A DNA stretch of 64,000 nt from Mycobacterium sp. DL99 (GTDB taxonomy: Bacteria > Actinomycetota > Actinomycetes > Mycobacteriales > Mycobacteriaceae). The position numbers and the translations under genes are program-made. Location: contig NZ_SJOM01000007.1 of the NCBI RefSeq assembly GCF_004762045.1, positions 5,259,798-5,323,797 on the forward strand. The letters run 5' to 3'. The notes below the pieces were generated by a model. It was not told where the DNA came from, did no database searches, and saw nothing but the letters and a program-made list of their open reading frames with translations. Of the stretch, positions 7,752 through 16,793 are shown in pieces (position 1 is the stretch's first letter; the number at the start of each line of letters is the position of its first letter).

Positions 7752-8387
7752 TCAGTTCATGTTCCAAGGCTCGCCGTAGGTGGTGACGCTGTCACCGGTG
7801 GAGGCGATCAGGCGAGCGAACGGACGCAGCAGCACGCCACCGGCCGCACCGGTCACGGTGCCGTGCGCGTTGGACACCGCCACACCGCCGGCCGGACCCT
7901 TGACGTCCACCGAGAAGGTGGCCACTTCCTGGATGCCCGGGCCGTTGCCCAGATCAGCGCTGATCGACACACCCGGGAACAGGTTCGGGGTGATCACGGA
8001 CTCCAGGCCGAAGGGCGGGCCGGTGATGTCACCATCGTCGATCAGGATGTTCGGGGTGGTGTAGGAGAAGTTGATCCCGACACCCAGCGACCAGGGGAAG
8101 CCGATCTGGTAACCCAGCTCCAAGGTGCCCGCGAAGTCGTCGGCACCCGGGCCGGCCACGGTGTACTTGGCCCGACCCGAATGGAACCACTCACGAGTCA
8201 GCCGGTTGCGGTCCAGCGGGAACACACCGTTGAGGAAGGTGTCCCACTGCTGAACGGTCAGGGTCCGGTCCTGACCATCAACCAGGCTCAATTCATTGTC
8301 CAGACCCGCATGAGAAGTGCCCGTGCTCGTAAACAGCGCCGCGACGGTTGCCACCATCGCGACCAGCACCCGACTGAATGCCTTCAT
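7752..8387 (-). CDS. mspA: MspA-family outer membrane porin
   Basis: Octameric MspA-type porins are the main hydrophilic channel of the mycolate outer membrane in fast growers. The 211-aa precursor has a signal peptide ending in TGTSHA (cleavage about residue 27). The mature protein begins GLDNELSLVDGQDRTLTVQQ, nearly identical to M. smegmatis MspA as I recall it. The constriction aspartates are present in the LIDDGDI block, and the protein ends in YGEPWNMN. GGGAGAAC precedes ATG 8387. M. smegmatis has several Msp paralogues, and the position beside mscL/moaB suggests the MspC locus. The family assignment is certain; the paralogue is not. Confidence 0.95.
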   Translation of the reverse strand: MKAFSRVLVAMVATVAALFTSTGTSHAGLDNELSLVDGQDRTLTVQQWDTFLNGVFPLDRNRLTREWFHSGRAKYTVAGPGADDFAGTLELGYQIGFPWSLGVGINFSYTTPNILIDDGDITGPPFGLESVITPNLFPGVSISADLGNGPGIQEVATFSVDVKGPAGGVAVSNAHGTVTGAAGGVLLRPFARLIASTGDSVTTYGEPWNMN

Positions 8388-8772
8388 GTTCTCCCTAGCT
8401 ATTTCGCCGGTGATCCCGGAGGCTCACCTTTTGTGGTCGGCTACCCGGCCCCCGCAGACCGTATCGCCTCGCAAGCCCAACATGTGACGCGGATTAGAAA
8501 CCCACACGTTGCTCTTACGAAATGCACATCGTTGACATCAGGAACATAACGGCAGTCCACCGGGGCGGCAACGCAAGCACATATCCGCAGAGCTGCATAC
8601 GGTCGATCGATCAAAATTTGCTGAAAAGTGGCTGGAAGATTGCTCACTACGCCACGACGCTGCGAATTGGGCCCCGCGGCAATGCTGTGATGCCGTTCGC
8701 CTTAGTAACGAACTGAGGTCCAGAACACAGTGCGAGGCGGATGTTTCCTGCCCTTACAAGCCGTTCACCTAT
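8388..8772. other. Long porin leader/intergenic region
   Basis: These 385 bases lie upstream of the porin gene and downstream of the small 52-aa gene, both on the minus strand. No coding frame convinces. Base composition is lower in GC than its surroundings (for example around 8515-8660). This fits a promoter and a long untranslated leader, as known for msp genes. Short frames here have no ribosome sites. Confidence 0.45.
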
Positions 8773-8931
8773 TCATTGGTGATGCGGCGGAATGTTGTTC
8801 CTCAACCACCGGTCACGGTCGGCGTCGTCGTCCGGCGAAGCTGTGTCGCGTTCGTCGGGAGAGATGTCCGGGAGGGCCTCACCGAAGATCTTGTTAACTG
8901 CGTGGCGGGACATTTTGTTCGCTTCTGACAT
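8773..8931 (-). CDS. Small conserved-looking 52-aa acidic protein
   Basis: ATG at 8929-8931 opens a 52-codon frame with an AAAGGGGA site 6 bases upstream and a stop at 8773. The protein starts MSEANKMSRHAVNKIFGEAL, continues with an acidic SPDERDTASPDDDADRD stretch, and ends WLRNNIPPHHQ. It has no membrane segment or cysteine. A CRP-like palindrome and a -35/-10 pair with 17-base spacing lie directly upstream, so this looks like a regulated real gene. It is too short for ordinary gene calling. Function is unknown. Confidence 0.7.
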   Translation of the reverse strand: MSEANKMSRHAVNKIFGEALPDISPDERDTASPDDDADRDRWLRNNIPPHHQ

Positions 8932-8944
8932 CTTCAATCCCCTT

Positions 8945-8993
8945 TGTGACGAACATCACATCTCATCCTATGTGCCGCTACGCCAACCGTTAA
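8945..8993 (-). promoter_or_regulatory. Promoter with overlapping CRP-like site for the 52-aa gene
   Basis: On the minus strand, TTAACG (8988-8993) and TAGGAT (8965-8970) form a -35/-10 pair with a 17-base spacer. TGTGACGAACATCACA at 8945-8960 matches CRP TGTGA-N6-TCACA at all ten defined positions. It begins just after the -10, overlapping the expected transcription start, which would favour repression by CRP. Confidence 0.55.
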
Positions 8994-9042
8994 CCTGCTC
9001 TTAACCAGCAACGTCGCTCGGCGTGACATTCGCCTGGAAAAC

Positions 9043-9069
9043 GAAACGGCGGCCGGTGGCCGCCGTTTC
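9043..9069 (-). terminator. Rho-independent terminator after moaB
   Basis: A perfect 12-base stem (9043-9054 with 9058-9069) with a 3-base loop lies 8 bases past the moaB stop. On the minus strand it is followed by CGTTTTCC, a short T-run. It closes the mprA-mprB-pepD-moaB unit. Confidence 0.8.
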
Positions 9070-9077
9070 ATTTGCGT

Positions 9078-9652
9078 TCAGATCTCCAGACTTGATAGCT
9101 GGCCTATGACTTGTGCGGCCAGTGGCCCGAGGGTGGCCATACCGTCGCGCACCGCAGCACGTGACCCGGCGATATTCACCACCAACGTGCTGCCCGAGAC
9201 GCCACACAGACCACGGGACAGCCCCGCATCGACGATGCCGGCCGAAAGCCCCGATGCCCGCAGCGCCTCGGCGATGCCGAGCAGCTCCCGGTCGAGAATG
9301 TCCAGGGTGGCCTCCGGCGTCACATCGCGCGGCGTCACCCCCGTCCCGCCGACCGATACCACCAGATCGACGCCGCCGATCACCGCGGTGTTCAACGCGT
9401 TCCGGATCTCGACCTCGTCGGCGGACACGACCACGACCCCGTCGACGACGAAACCTGCTTCACCCAACAATTCCGTGACCAATGGACCACTGTGGTCTTC
9501 CTCGCCATGTGCGGTGCGATCGTCCACGACGACGACGAGCGCCCGGCCCACCAACTCCCCTGGTTGTTCCATGCCTGCAACCGTATATCCGGCGGCAGAC
9601 AACGGTGTAGCCAGACGGAGGGTGGCGATCCTGTCCGATCCGATCACGGTGC

Positions 9653-9656
<4 letters not shown>
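9078..9656 (-). CDS. moaB2: MoaB/Mog-family molybdopterin adenylyltransferase (MoaB2)
   Basis: The 192-aa protein has a MoCF-binding fold. The block GGVDLVVSVGGTGVTPRDVTPEA is the GGTG-PRD signature for molybdopterin binding, expected to adenylylate molybdopterin before MoeA acts. Start is GTG 9654-9656, overlapping the pepD stop in GTGA, so it is translationally coupled to pepD. Its position after pepD equals Rv0984. Why a cofactor gene is coupled to an envelope protease is unclear. Confidence 0.88.
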
Positions 9657-11032
<1,376 letters not shown>

Positions 11033-11165
11033 TGTGCTGCGTGCTCTTCTCTTGGTAATTGGTCCGTCGGCGTGTAACGCCGGTCCGGTCCGACCCGTTT
11101 GTCCAACCCTTGTGTGTCTGTCAATTCGTCAAACGAACTCGCTGCCACTCAGGTTGCCCAGATGG

Positions 11166-11184
11166 GCTGAGAATCCACTTAGAG
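11166..11184 (-). promoter_or_regulatory. Putative MprA box upstream of pepD
   Basis: On the minus strand the subunits TCTAAG and TCTCAG lie exactly 11 bases apart (11178-11183 and 11167-11172). This fits the described MprA box of two loosely conserved 8-base direct subunits separated by 3 bases. It lies between mprB and pepD, a known MprA target. Confidence 0.55.
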
Positions 11185-11229
11185 ATCTCTGATCCATCCA
11201 TGACTAGTCCCCCGACTGAATTAACTGTC

Positions 11230-12750
11230 TCACCTTTTCTCCGCGCCGACAGTGCGCCCACCGTCGGCCAGCGGCAGGTGTGTCGCGTCGCCGCTGGGGA
11301 TCGGTTGCCCCGGCAACACCATGTGGAACGAAGCGCCCGGTGGAGTGCCGCCCGGCACAGTGTCGTCAATCCGCAGTGCGCCACCGTGTTTGAGCACCAC
11401 TTGCTGGACGATAGCCAATCCGAGGCCGGATCCCGGCATCGCCCTCGCCGCATCCGAGCGGTAGAAGCGCTCGAACACCAGCGCACGGTCCTGTGGCGGG
11501 ATGCCGGGCCCATGGTCGGAGACCACCAGTTCGGCGTGCGTCGGGTCGACCTGATGCAACCGCACACCGACCCGGCCGCCGGCCGGACTCCACTTGGCGG
11601 CGTTGTCGAGCAGGTTCAGCACGGCACGGCCCAGCCCGGGTGCGTCGCCGAACACCTGCCAGCCGATGACGTCGACATCGAATTCGATGTCGTTGCGGCG
11701 CCGCCGGACCCGTTCCAGGCTGCGTTCGACGACCTCGGACATGTCGACCGGCTCGGGAGTGATGCCGCCGGCGTCGTCGCGGGTGAGGTCGACAAGGTCG
11801 CCGACCAGGGTGGACAGCTCCTCGATCTGCGCGATCACGTCCTGCTGCAGCCCGTCCATCTCGTCCTTGGGCAGCGGCGGCGCCCCGGGTGCCTGCGAGG
11901 CCATCAGCAGTTCGACGTTGGTGCGCAGTGAGGTCAGCGGCGTTCTCAGCTCGTGCCCGGCGTCGGACACCAGCCGGGACTGGCGTTCCCTCGATTCGGC
12001 CAGCGCCCGCAACATCATGTTGAACGCCTCGGTCAGCCGGGCCAGCTCGTCGCTGCCGACCACCGGAATGGGCCGCAGGTCGTCGGTGCGGGCCACCCGC
12101 TCGGCGGCTTCGGTGAGTCTGCCCACCGGCCGCAGGCCCGCTCTGGCCACCGCACCACCGGCCATGGCGGCCACCGCCACCCCGACGCCGCCGACGATGA
12201 GCAGCACTGTGCCCAACCGTCTCAGCACTTGGACAGTGGGCGCCAGGCTCTTGGAGATCAACAGGGAACTGCCGTTGGCCAGGTGCACCGCAAGCACCCG
12301 CTGGTGGTTGGCGGTGCGCAGGGACATCAGCAGTTCGCCGGAGATGACGTCCTTCTCGGGCTTGCCCAGCGGCAGCATCTGGCCCTGCTGGTTGGCCGTG
12401 TAAATGGACCGGCCCGGGATCACCAGCATCGCGTTGACGTCGGAGTACGCGGTGCCCTCGATCGCCTTACCCGGATCGGCGGCCAGCGATCCGCTCTCGA
12501 TGAGCAGCCGGGCGCGGCTGTGCAGCTGGTTGTCCAGGTCGTCATAGAGCGCCCGCGAGACGACGGCGTAGACGGCGACGGCCATCAGAACGACCACCAT
12601 GGCCACCATCGACATCGCGAGCATCATCACGCGCCAGCGCAACGACAGTGAGCTGGTGTTCCGTAGGTTCACGGCGGCGAGCCGCCCAGAGTCGGTCGCG
12701 GTTCGCCAGGTGTTTGCGTTGAGCGCCATCAAATCAGGGGGGCGTTTCAC
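11230..12750 (-). CDS. mprB: Sensor histidine kinase MprB
   Basis: MprB is the membrane sensor of the MprAB envelope-stress system. The 506-aa frame has TM1 (about 41-66), an extracytoplasmic domain of about 120 residues, TM2 (about 180-205), HAMP, then HisKA with the phospho-acceptor in SDAGHELRTPLTSLR. An HATPase domain follows, with N-box NLLDNAAKWSP and G-boxes DHGPGIP and GSGLGLAIV. The GTG at 12748-12750 overlaps mprA by 17 bases. ATG 12729 (MALNANTW) is an alternative, and neither has a convincing ribosome site, so coupling to mprA is likely. Confidence 0.93.
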   Translation of the reverse strand: MKRPPDLMALNANTWRTATDSGRLAAVNLRNTSSLSLRWRVMMLAMSMVAMVVVLMAVAVYAVVSRALYDDLDNQLHSRARLLIESGSLAADPGKAIEGTAYSDVNAMLVIPGRSIYTANQQGQMLPLGKPEKDVISGELLMSLRTANHQRVLAVHLANGSSLLISKSLAPTVQVLRRLGTVLLIVGGVGVAVAAMAGGAVARAGLRPVGRLTEAAERVARTDDLRPIPVVGSDELARLTEAFNMMLRALAESRERQSRLVSDAGHELRTPLTSLRTNVELLMASQAPGAPPLPKDEMDGLQQDVIAQIEELSTLVGDLVDLTRDDAGGITPEPVDMSEVVERSLERVRRRRNDIEFDVDVIGWQVFGDAPGLGRAVLNLLDNAAKWSPAGGRVGVRLHQVDPTHAELVVSDHGPGIPPQDRALVFERFYRSDAARAMPGSGLGLAIVQQVVLKHGGALRIDDTVPGGTPPGASFHMVLPGQPIPSGDATHLPLADGGRTVGAEKR

Positions 12751-13426
12751 GCAGGACGTAACCGACGCCGCGCACGGTGTGGATCAGCCGGGGCTCTCCT
12801 TCGGCCTCGGTCTTGCGGCGCAGGTAGCCGATGTACACCTCGAGGGCATTGCCTGAGGTCGGGAAGTCGAAACCCCACACCTCTTCGAGGATGCGGCTAC
12901 GGGTCAGCACCCGCCGCGGGTTGGCGATCAGCATCTCCAGCAGCGAGAACTCGGTGCGGGTGAGGCTGATCTGACGCTCGCCGCGGGTCACCTCGCGGGT
13001 CACCGGGTCCAGCGTGAGGTCTGTGAACGTCATCTTCTGCGAGTCGGTGCCATCGTCGCTGACGGTACGACGCAGCAACGCGCGCATCCGCGCCAGCAGT
13101 TCCTCGAGGGCGAACGGCTTGGGCAGGTAATCGTCGGCGCCGGCGTCCAGCCCGGCCACTTTCTCCGAGGTGGTGTCGCGCGCGGTCAACACCAGGATCG
13201 GCAGATCGTCGCCGGTGCTGCGGAGCTGCCGGCACACCTCCAGGCCGTCCATCCGCGGCATCATCACGTCCAGAACCACAGCGTCAGGCCGGTCATTGGC
13301 AATCGATTCGAGGGCTTCGACCCCATCCTGGGCAAGTTCGACCGAATAACCATTGAAGGAAAGCGACCGGCGGAGGGATTCGCGCACAGCGCGATCGTCG
13401 TCAACGACAAGTATGCGCACAGGCAC
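12734..13426 (-). CDS. mprA: Response regulator MprA
   Basis: This is the OmpR/PhoB-type regulator of the MprAB system, which controls pepD, sigE and dormancy or stress genes in M. tuberculosis. The 230-aa protein has a receiver domain starting PVRILVVDDDRAVRESL and the phospho-acceptor aspartate in VVLDVMMPRMDG. A C-terminal winged helix ends TVRGVGYVLRETPP. The GTG at 13424-13426 was chosen over a longer frame (to 13471) because it gives the known MprA length and leaves the MprA-box repeat upstream rather than inside the gene. It overlaps mprB. Confidence 0.95.
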   Translation of the reverse strand: MPVRILVVDDDRAVRESLRRSLSFNGYSVELAQDGVEALESIANDRPDAVVLDVMMPRMDGLEVCRQLRSTGDDLPILVLTARDTTSEKVAGLDAGADDYLPKPFALEELLARMRALLRRTVSDDGTDSQKMTFTDLTLDPVTREVTRGERQISLTRTEFSLLEMLIANPRRVLTRSRILEEVWGFDFPTSGNALEVYIGYLRRKTEAEGEPRLIHTVRGVGYVLRETPP

Positions 13427-13441
13427 AGTTTCAACCTGCTG

Positions 13442-13460
13442 TCTGAGAGTGGGCTGAGAG
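13442..13460 (-). promoter_or_regulatory. Putative MprA box upstream of mprA (autoregulation)
   Basis: Read on the minus strand, CTCTCAGC and CTCTCAGA are two near-identical 8-base direct repeats separated by exactly 3 bases. They lie 15 bases upstream of the mprA start codon. This is the arrangement described for the autoregulatory MprA box. Confidence 0.7.
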
Positions 13461-13515
13461 GCGCGCCGCAAATTCCCCGAGCGTTTTCAGGGGGCCTGGA
13501 CAACCCTGAGCACGA

Positions 13516-13549
13516 CAAAAAGCGCTATCACGAGTGATAGCGCTTTTTG
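13516..13549 (-). terminator. Terminator after rpmF
   Basis: A perfect 15-base stem (13516-13530 with 13535-13549) has a CGAG loop. On the minus strand it ends in a run of five T (GCGCTTTTTG mirrored by CAAAAAGCGC). It lies 19 bases past the rpmF stop and isolates rpmF from the mprA promoter. Confidence 0.85.
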
Positions 13550-13567
13550 AGGAAGTGTTCTGCGGTT

Positions 13568-13741
13568 CTAGCGCTTGTCGAGGTCGACCAGGCCGAGACG
13601 AGCGGCCTTGAGCAGACGGCGCGGCACCTTGTGCTGCTGACCGGCGACATTGACGCCGACGAGACCGGTGGCCTCGGCCTTCCACTGCGCGCGCCGGCTA
13701 CGGGTGTTCGCGCGCGACATTCTGCGCTTGGGCACAGCCAT
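13568..13741 (-). CDS. rpmF: 50S ribosomal protein L32
   Basis: The 57-aa protein begins MAVPKRRMSRANTRSRRAQW, the L32 signature. It lacks the CxxC zinc motif, so it is the zinc-free form. ATG 13739-13741 was chosen because a good AAGGAGAT-type site lies 7-14 bases upstream and L32 starts with MAVPK. The longer frame to 13792 adds non-L32 residues. It is monocistronic with its own terminator. Confidence 0.95.
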   Translation of the reverse strand: MAVPKRRMSRANTRSRRAQWKAEATGLVGVNVAGQQHKVPRRLLKAARLGLVDLDKR

Positions 13742-13886
13742 GACGTGCATCTCCTTGTTCTGGGTTGTTGCCGCGCGAACCGAAATGGGCACGCCGGCGG
13801 CGACGATTAGGTACAGAGTAACGGTTGTCCCGCGTCGGATCCAAAACGCGGGTCAGCGCTTGACGTGAGACCTGCGACACCGGCTA

Positions 13887-13912
13887 ACCTACCGGTTGGT
13901 TGGTTGGTAGGT
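13887..13912. promoter_or_regulatory. Palindromic repeat ahead of the acyl-CoA catabolic operon
   Basis: ACCTACC (13887-13893) and GGTAGGT (13906-13912) form a 7-base inverted repeat around a GGTT-repeat core. It lies 29 bases before the first gene of the operon. The layout resembles a TetR-family operator, but no regulator gene is adjacent and the regulator is unidentified. Confidence 0.45.
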
Positions 13913-13941
13913 ATTCATTGTCAGCGTCGACGGGAGTGCAT

Positions 13942-15648
13942 GTGCCTTCAGGGACTGGTGCGGTTCGCATCGGCAACTGTTCGGGCTTTTACGGTGATCG
14001 GCTGTCCGCGATGCGAGACATGCTCACCGGTGGTGAGCTGGACTATCTGACCGGCGATTACCTCGCCGAACTCACGATGCTGATCCTGGCCCGCGACCGG
14101 GCCAAGAACCCTGACCGCGGCTACGCCAAGACCTTCCTGACCCAGCTGGAGCAGTCGCTCGGGCTGGCGTTGGACAACGGCGTGAAGATCGTGGCCAACG
14201 CCGGCGGATTGAACCCCGCAGGGCTGGCCGCCGCCGTGCGGGCACTGGCCGAACGGCTGGGCCTCGACGTCAACGTCGCCCACGTCGAGGGCGACGACCT
14301 GGTCGGGCGGGCTTCCGAGCTGGGCCTGGGCACGCCGCTGGCCGCCAATGCCTACCTGGGCGCGTGGGGCATCGTCGACTGTCTGAATTCCGGCGCCGAC
14401 GTCGTCGTCACCGGCCGCGTCACAGACGCGTCGGTGATCGTCGGGCCCGCGGCCGCACACTTCGGCTGGAAGGCCACCGACTACGACGCGCTGGCCGGGG
14501 CGGTGGCTGCCGGTCACGTAATCGAGTGCGGTACCCAGGCCACCGGAGGCAATTACTCCTTCTTCGCAGAAATTCCAGATCTGGCCCGCCCCGGATTCCC
14601 CATCGCCGAGATCTCCGCCGACGGTTCCTCGGTGATCACCAAGCATGCGGGCACCGGCGGGCAGGTCAGCGTCGGCACGGTCACCGCGCAGCTGCTCTAC
14701 GAGATCACCGGCGCCCGCTACGCCAATCCCGATGTGACGCTGCGGGTGGACTCGTTGCAGTTGAGCCAGGACGGCGACAACCGCGTACGCATCTCCGGGG
14801 TGACGGGCGAGGCCCCGCCGCCGACGCTGAAGGTGTCGTGCAACAGCATCGGCGGATTCCGCAACGCCGCCACGTTCGTGCTGACCGGACTGGACATCAA
14901 GGCCAAGGCCCAGCTTGTGCGCAGCCAGTTGGAGGACGGCCTGAAAGTCCGCCCGGCCGAACTGGATTGGACGCTGGCTCGCACCGATCATCCCGATGCT
15001 GATACCGAGGAGGCCGCCAGCGCCCTGCTGCACTGCGTGGTCCGCGATCCCGATCCCAACATCGTCGGACGCCAATTCTCCTCGGCAGGTGTGGAACTCG
15101 CGCTGGCGAGCTATCCGGGATTCACCACCACCGCGCCCCCGGGAGACGGTCAGATATACGGGGTGTTCGTACCCGGCTACGTCGATGCCGCCGAGGTGCC
15201 GCACATCGCCGTGCACGCCGATGGCACGCGGATCGGTATCGCTCCGGCGAACGAAACCCTCGATCTGGCGCCGGTGTCCGATCCCTCTCTGCCCGAGGCG
15301 CTCCCCACCGGGACCACTCGGCGCGCCGCGCTCGGCACGATCGCCGGCGCCCGCAGCGGCGACAAGGGCGGGTCGGCCAATGTCGGCGTGTGGGTACGCA
15401 CCGACGAGGCGTGGCGCTGGCTGGCCCACACGCTCACTGTCGACAAGATTCGTGAATTACTGCCCGAAACAGCCGATCTGCCGGTCACCCGGCACCTGCT
15501 TCCGAATCTGCGGGCCGTGAACTTTGTGATCGAGGGCATTCTCGGCCAGGGCGTCGCGTATCAGGCCCGATTCGATCCGCAGGCCAAGGGGCTGGGCGAA
15601 TGGTTGCGCAGCCGTCATCTCGATATCCCGGAGGAACTCATCAAGTGA
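13942..15648 (+). CDS. AtuA-like protein (acyclic terpene utilisation family, DUF1446)
   Basis: The 568-aa protein matches the AtuA/DUF1446 family. It has an N-terminal glycine-rich block (VRIGNCSGFYGDRLSAMRD), the AHVEGDDL and VVVTGRVTDASV motifs, and a fused C-terminal domain with GARSGDKGGSANVGVWVR. AtuA belongs to the citronellol/geraniol pathway of pseudomonads, and its reaction is not established. GTG 13942 follows GGGAG by 5 bases; TTG 13918 is an alternative. The stop overlaps the next gene's start (GTGA), placing it first in an operon with an acyl-CoA dehydrogenase and a biotin carboxylase. By synteny it corresponds to Rv0976c. Confidence 0.85.
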   Translation: MPSGTGAVRIGNCSGFYGDRLSAMRDMLTGGELDYLTGDYLAELTMLILARDRAKNPDRGYAKTFLTQLEQSLGLALDNGVKIVANAGGLNPAGLAAAVRALAERLGLDVNVAHVEGDDLVGRASELGLGTPLAANAYLGAWGIVDCLNSGADVVVTGRVTDASVIVGPAAAHFGWKATDYDALAGAVAAGHVIECGTQATGGNYSFFAEIPDLARPGFPIAEISADGSSVITKHAGTGGQVSVGTVTAQLLYEITGARYANPDVTLRVDSLQLSQDGDNRVRISGVTGEAPPPTLKVSCNSIGGFRNAATFVLTGLDIKAKAQLVRSQLEDGLKVRPAELDWTLARTDHPDADTEEAASALLHCVVRDPDPNIVGRQFSSAGVELALASYPGFTTTAPPGDGQIYGVFVPGYVDAAEVPHIAVHADGTRIGIAPANETLDLAPVSDPSLPEALPTGTTRRAALGTIAGARSGDKGGSANVGVWVRTDEAWRWLAHTLTVDKIRELLPETADLPVTRHLLPNLRAVNFVIEGILGQGVAYQARFDPQAKGLGEWLRSRHLDIPEELIK

Positions 15649-16793
15649 GCATCTGGACTTCGCCCGAGCGCGAGGCATTGCGCAAGACGGTGCGCAGTTT
15701 TGCCGAGCGCGAGGTGCTGCCGCACGCCGCCGAGTGGGAACGCACGGGCGAGCTGCCGCGCGAACTGCACCGCAAGGCCGGCGAGGCCGGCCTGCTCGGG
15801 GCCAATTTCCCCGAGTCGGCCGGTGGTGGTGGCGGCGACGGCGCCGACGCCGTGATCATCTGCGAGGAAATGCATTACGCGGGTTCACCCGGCGGCGTGT
15901 TCGCCTCGTTGTTCACCTGCGGCATCGCGGTGCCGCACATGATCGCCTCGGGCGACGAGCGCCTGATCGAGACATACGTGAAGCCCACGCTGCGCGGGGA
16001 TCTCATCGGATCCCTGGCAATCACCGAACCCGGTGGCGGCTCCGACGTCGGGCACCTCACCACGAAGGCCACCCGCGACGGTGATGACTACATCCTCAAC
16101 GGCGCCAAGACGTACATCACCTCGGGTGTGCGTGCGGACTACGTCGTCACCGCGTCCCGCACCCGAGGACCGGGAGCGGCGGGCGTCTCACTGATCGTGG
16201 TGGACAAGGGCACGCCGGGCTTTGAGGTCAGCCGCAAGCTCGACAAGATGGGTTGGCGGTCAAGCGATACCGCCGAGCTGTCCTACACCGACGTGCGGGT
16301 ACCGGTGGCCAACCTGATCGGCGCGGAGAACTCCGGCTTCCTCCAGATCGCGGCGGCGTTCGTCTCCGAGCGGGTGGGCCTGGCCGTGCAGGCCTACGCC
16401 AGCGCACAGCGCTGCCTGGATCTGACCGTGCAGTGGTGCCGCGACCGCGAAACCTTCGGCAAGCCTCTGATCGCCCGGCAGTCGGTGCAGAACACCCTGG
16501 CTGAAATGGCCCGGCGGATCGACGTGGCCCGGGTCTACACGCGCCATGTGGTGGAGCGGCAACTCGCGGGCGAGGCGAATCTGATCACCGAGGTGTGCTT
16601 CGCCAAGAACACGGCCGTGGAGACCGGCGAGTGGGTGGCCAATCAGGCCGTCCAGCTGTTCGGCGGCATGGGGTACATGGCCGAGTCCGAGGTCGAGCGG
16701 CAGTACCGCGACATGCGCATCCTGGGTATCGGCGGGGGTACCACCGAGATCCTGACCTCGTTGGCCGCAAAGACATTGGGGTTCCAGTCATGA
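15645..16793 (+). CDS. fadE13: Acyl-CoA dehydrogenase (FadE13 type)
   Basis: This FAD-dependent acyl-CoA alpha,beta-dehydrogenase has 382 aa. The FAD/substrate block SLAITEPGGGSDVG and the C-terminal QLFGGMGYM block are present. At the usual catalytic-glutamate position of medium-chain enzymes it has GIGGGTTEI, so that Glu is absent. Instead FVSERVGLA carries a glutamate where isovaleryl-CoA dehydrogenase has its base. That suggests a branched or bulky substrate (inference). GTG 15645 overlaps the AtuA-like stop, with GGAGGA 8 bases upstream. The stop overlaps the accD2 ATG. Confidence 0.88.
   Translation: MSIWTSPEREALRKTVRSFAEREVLPHAAEWERTGELPRELHRKAGEAGLLGANFPESAGGGGGDGADAVIICEEMHYAGSPGGVFASLFTCGIAVPHMIASGDERLIETYVKPTLRGDLIGSLAITEPGGGSDVGHLTTKATRDGDDYILNGAKTYITSGVRADYVVTASRTRGPGAAGVSLIVVDKGTPGFEVSRKLDKMGWRSSDTAELSYTDVRVPVANLIGAENSGFLQIAAAFVSERVGLAVQAYASAQRCLDLTVQWCRDRETFGKPLIARQSVQNTLAEMARRIDVARVYTRHVVERQLAGEANLITEVCFAKNTAVETGEWVANQAVQLFGGMGYMAESEVERQYRDMRILGIGGGTTEILTSLAAKTLGFQS

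Noticed and set aside
8792..8960. Alternative reading of the CRP site as part of a porin operator
   Set aside because: The porin start is about 560 bases away on the same strand with a separate gene between. The site is far better placed for the 52-aa gene.
8792..9004. 70-codon plus-strand frame opposite the 52-aa gene
   Set aside because: It lacks a ribosome site and is antisense to a frame with ribosome site, promoter and CRP site.
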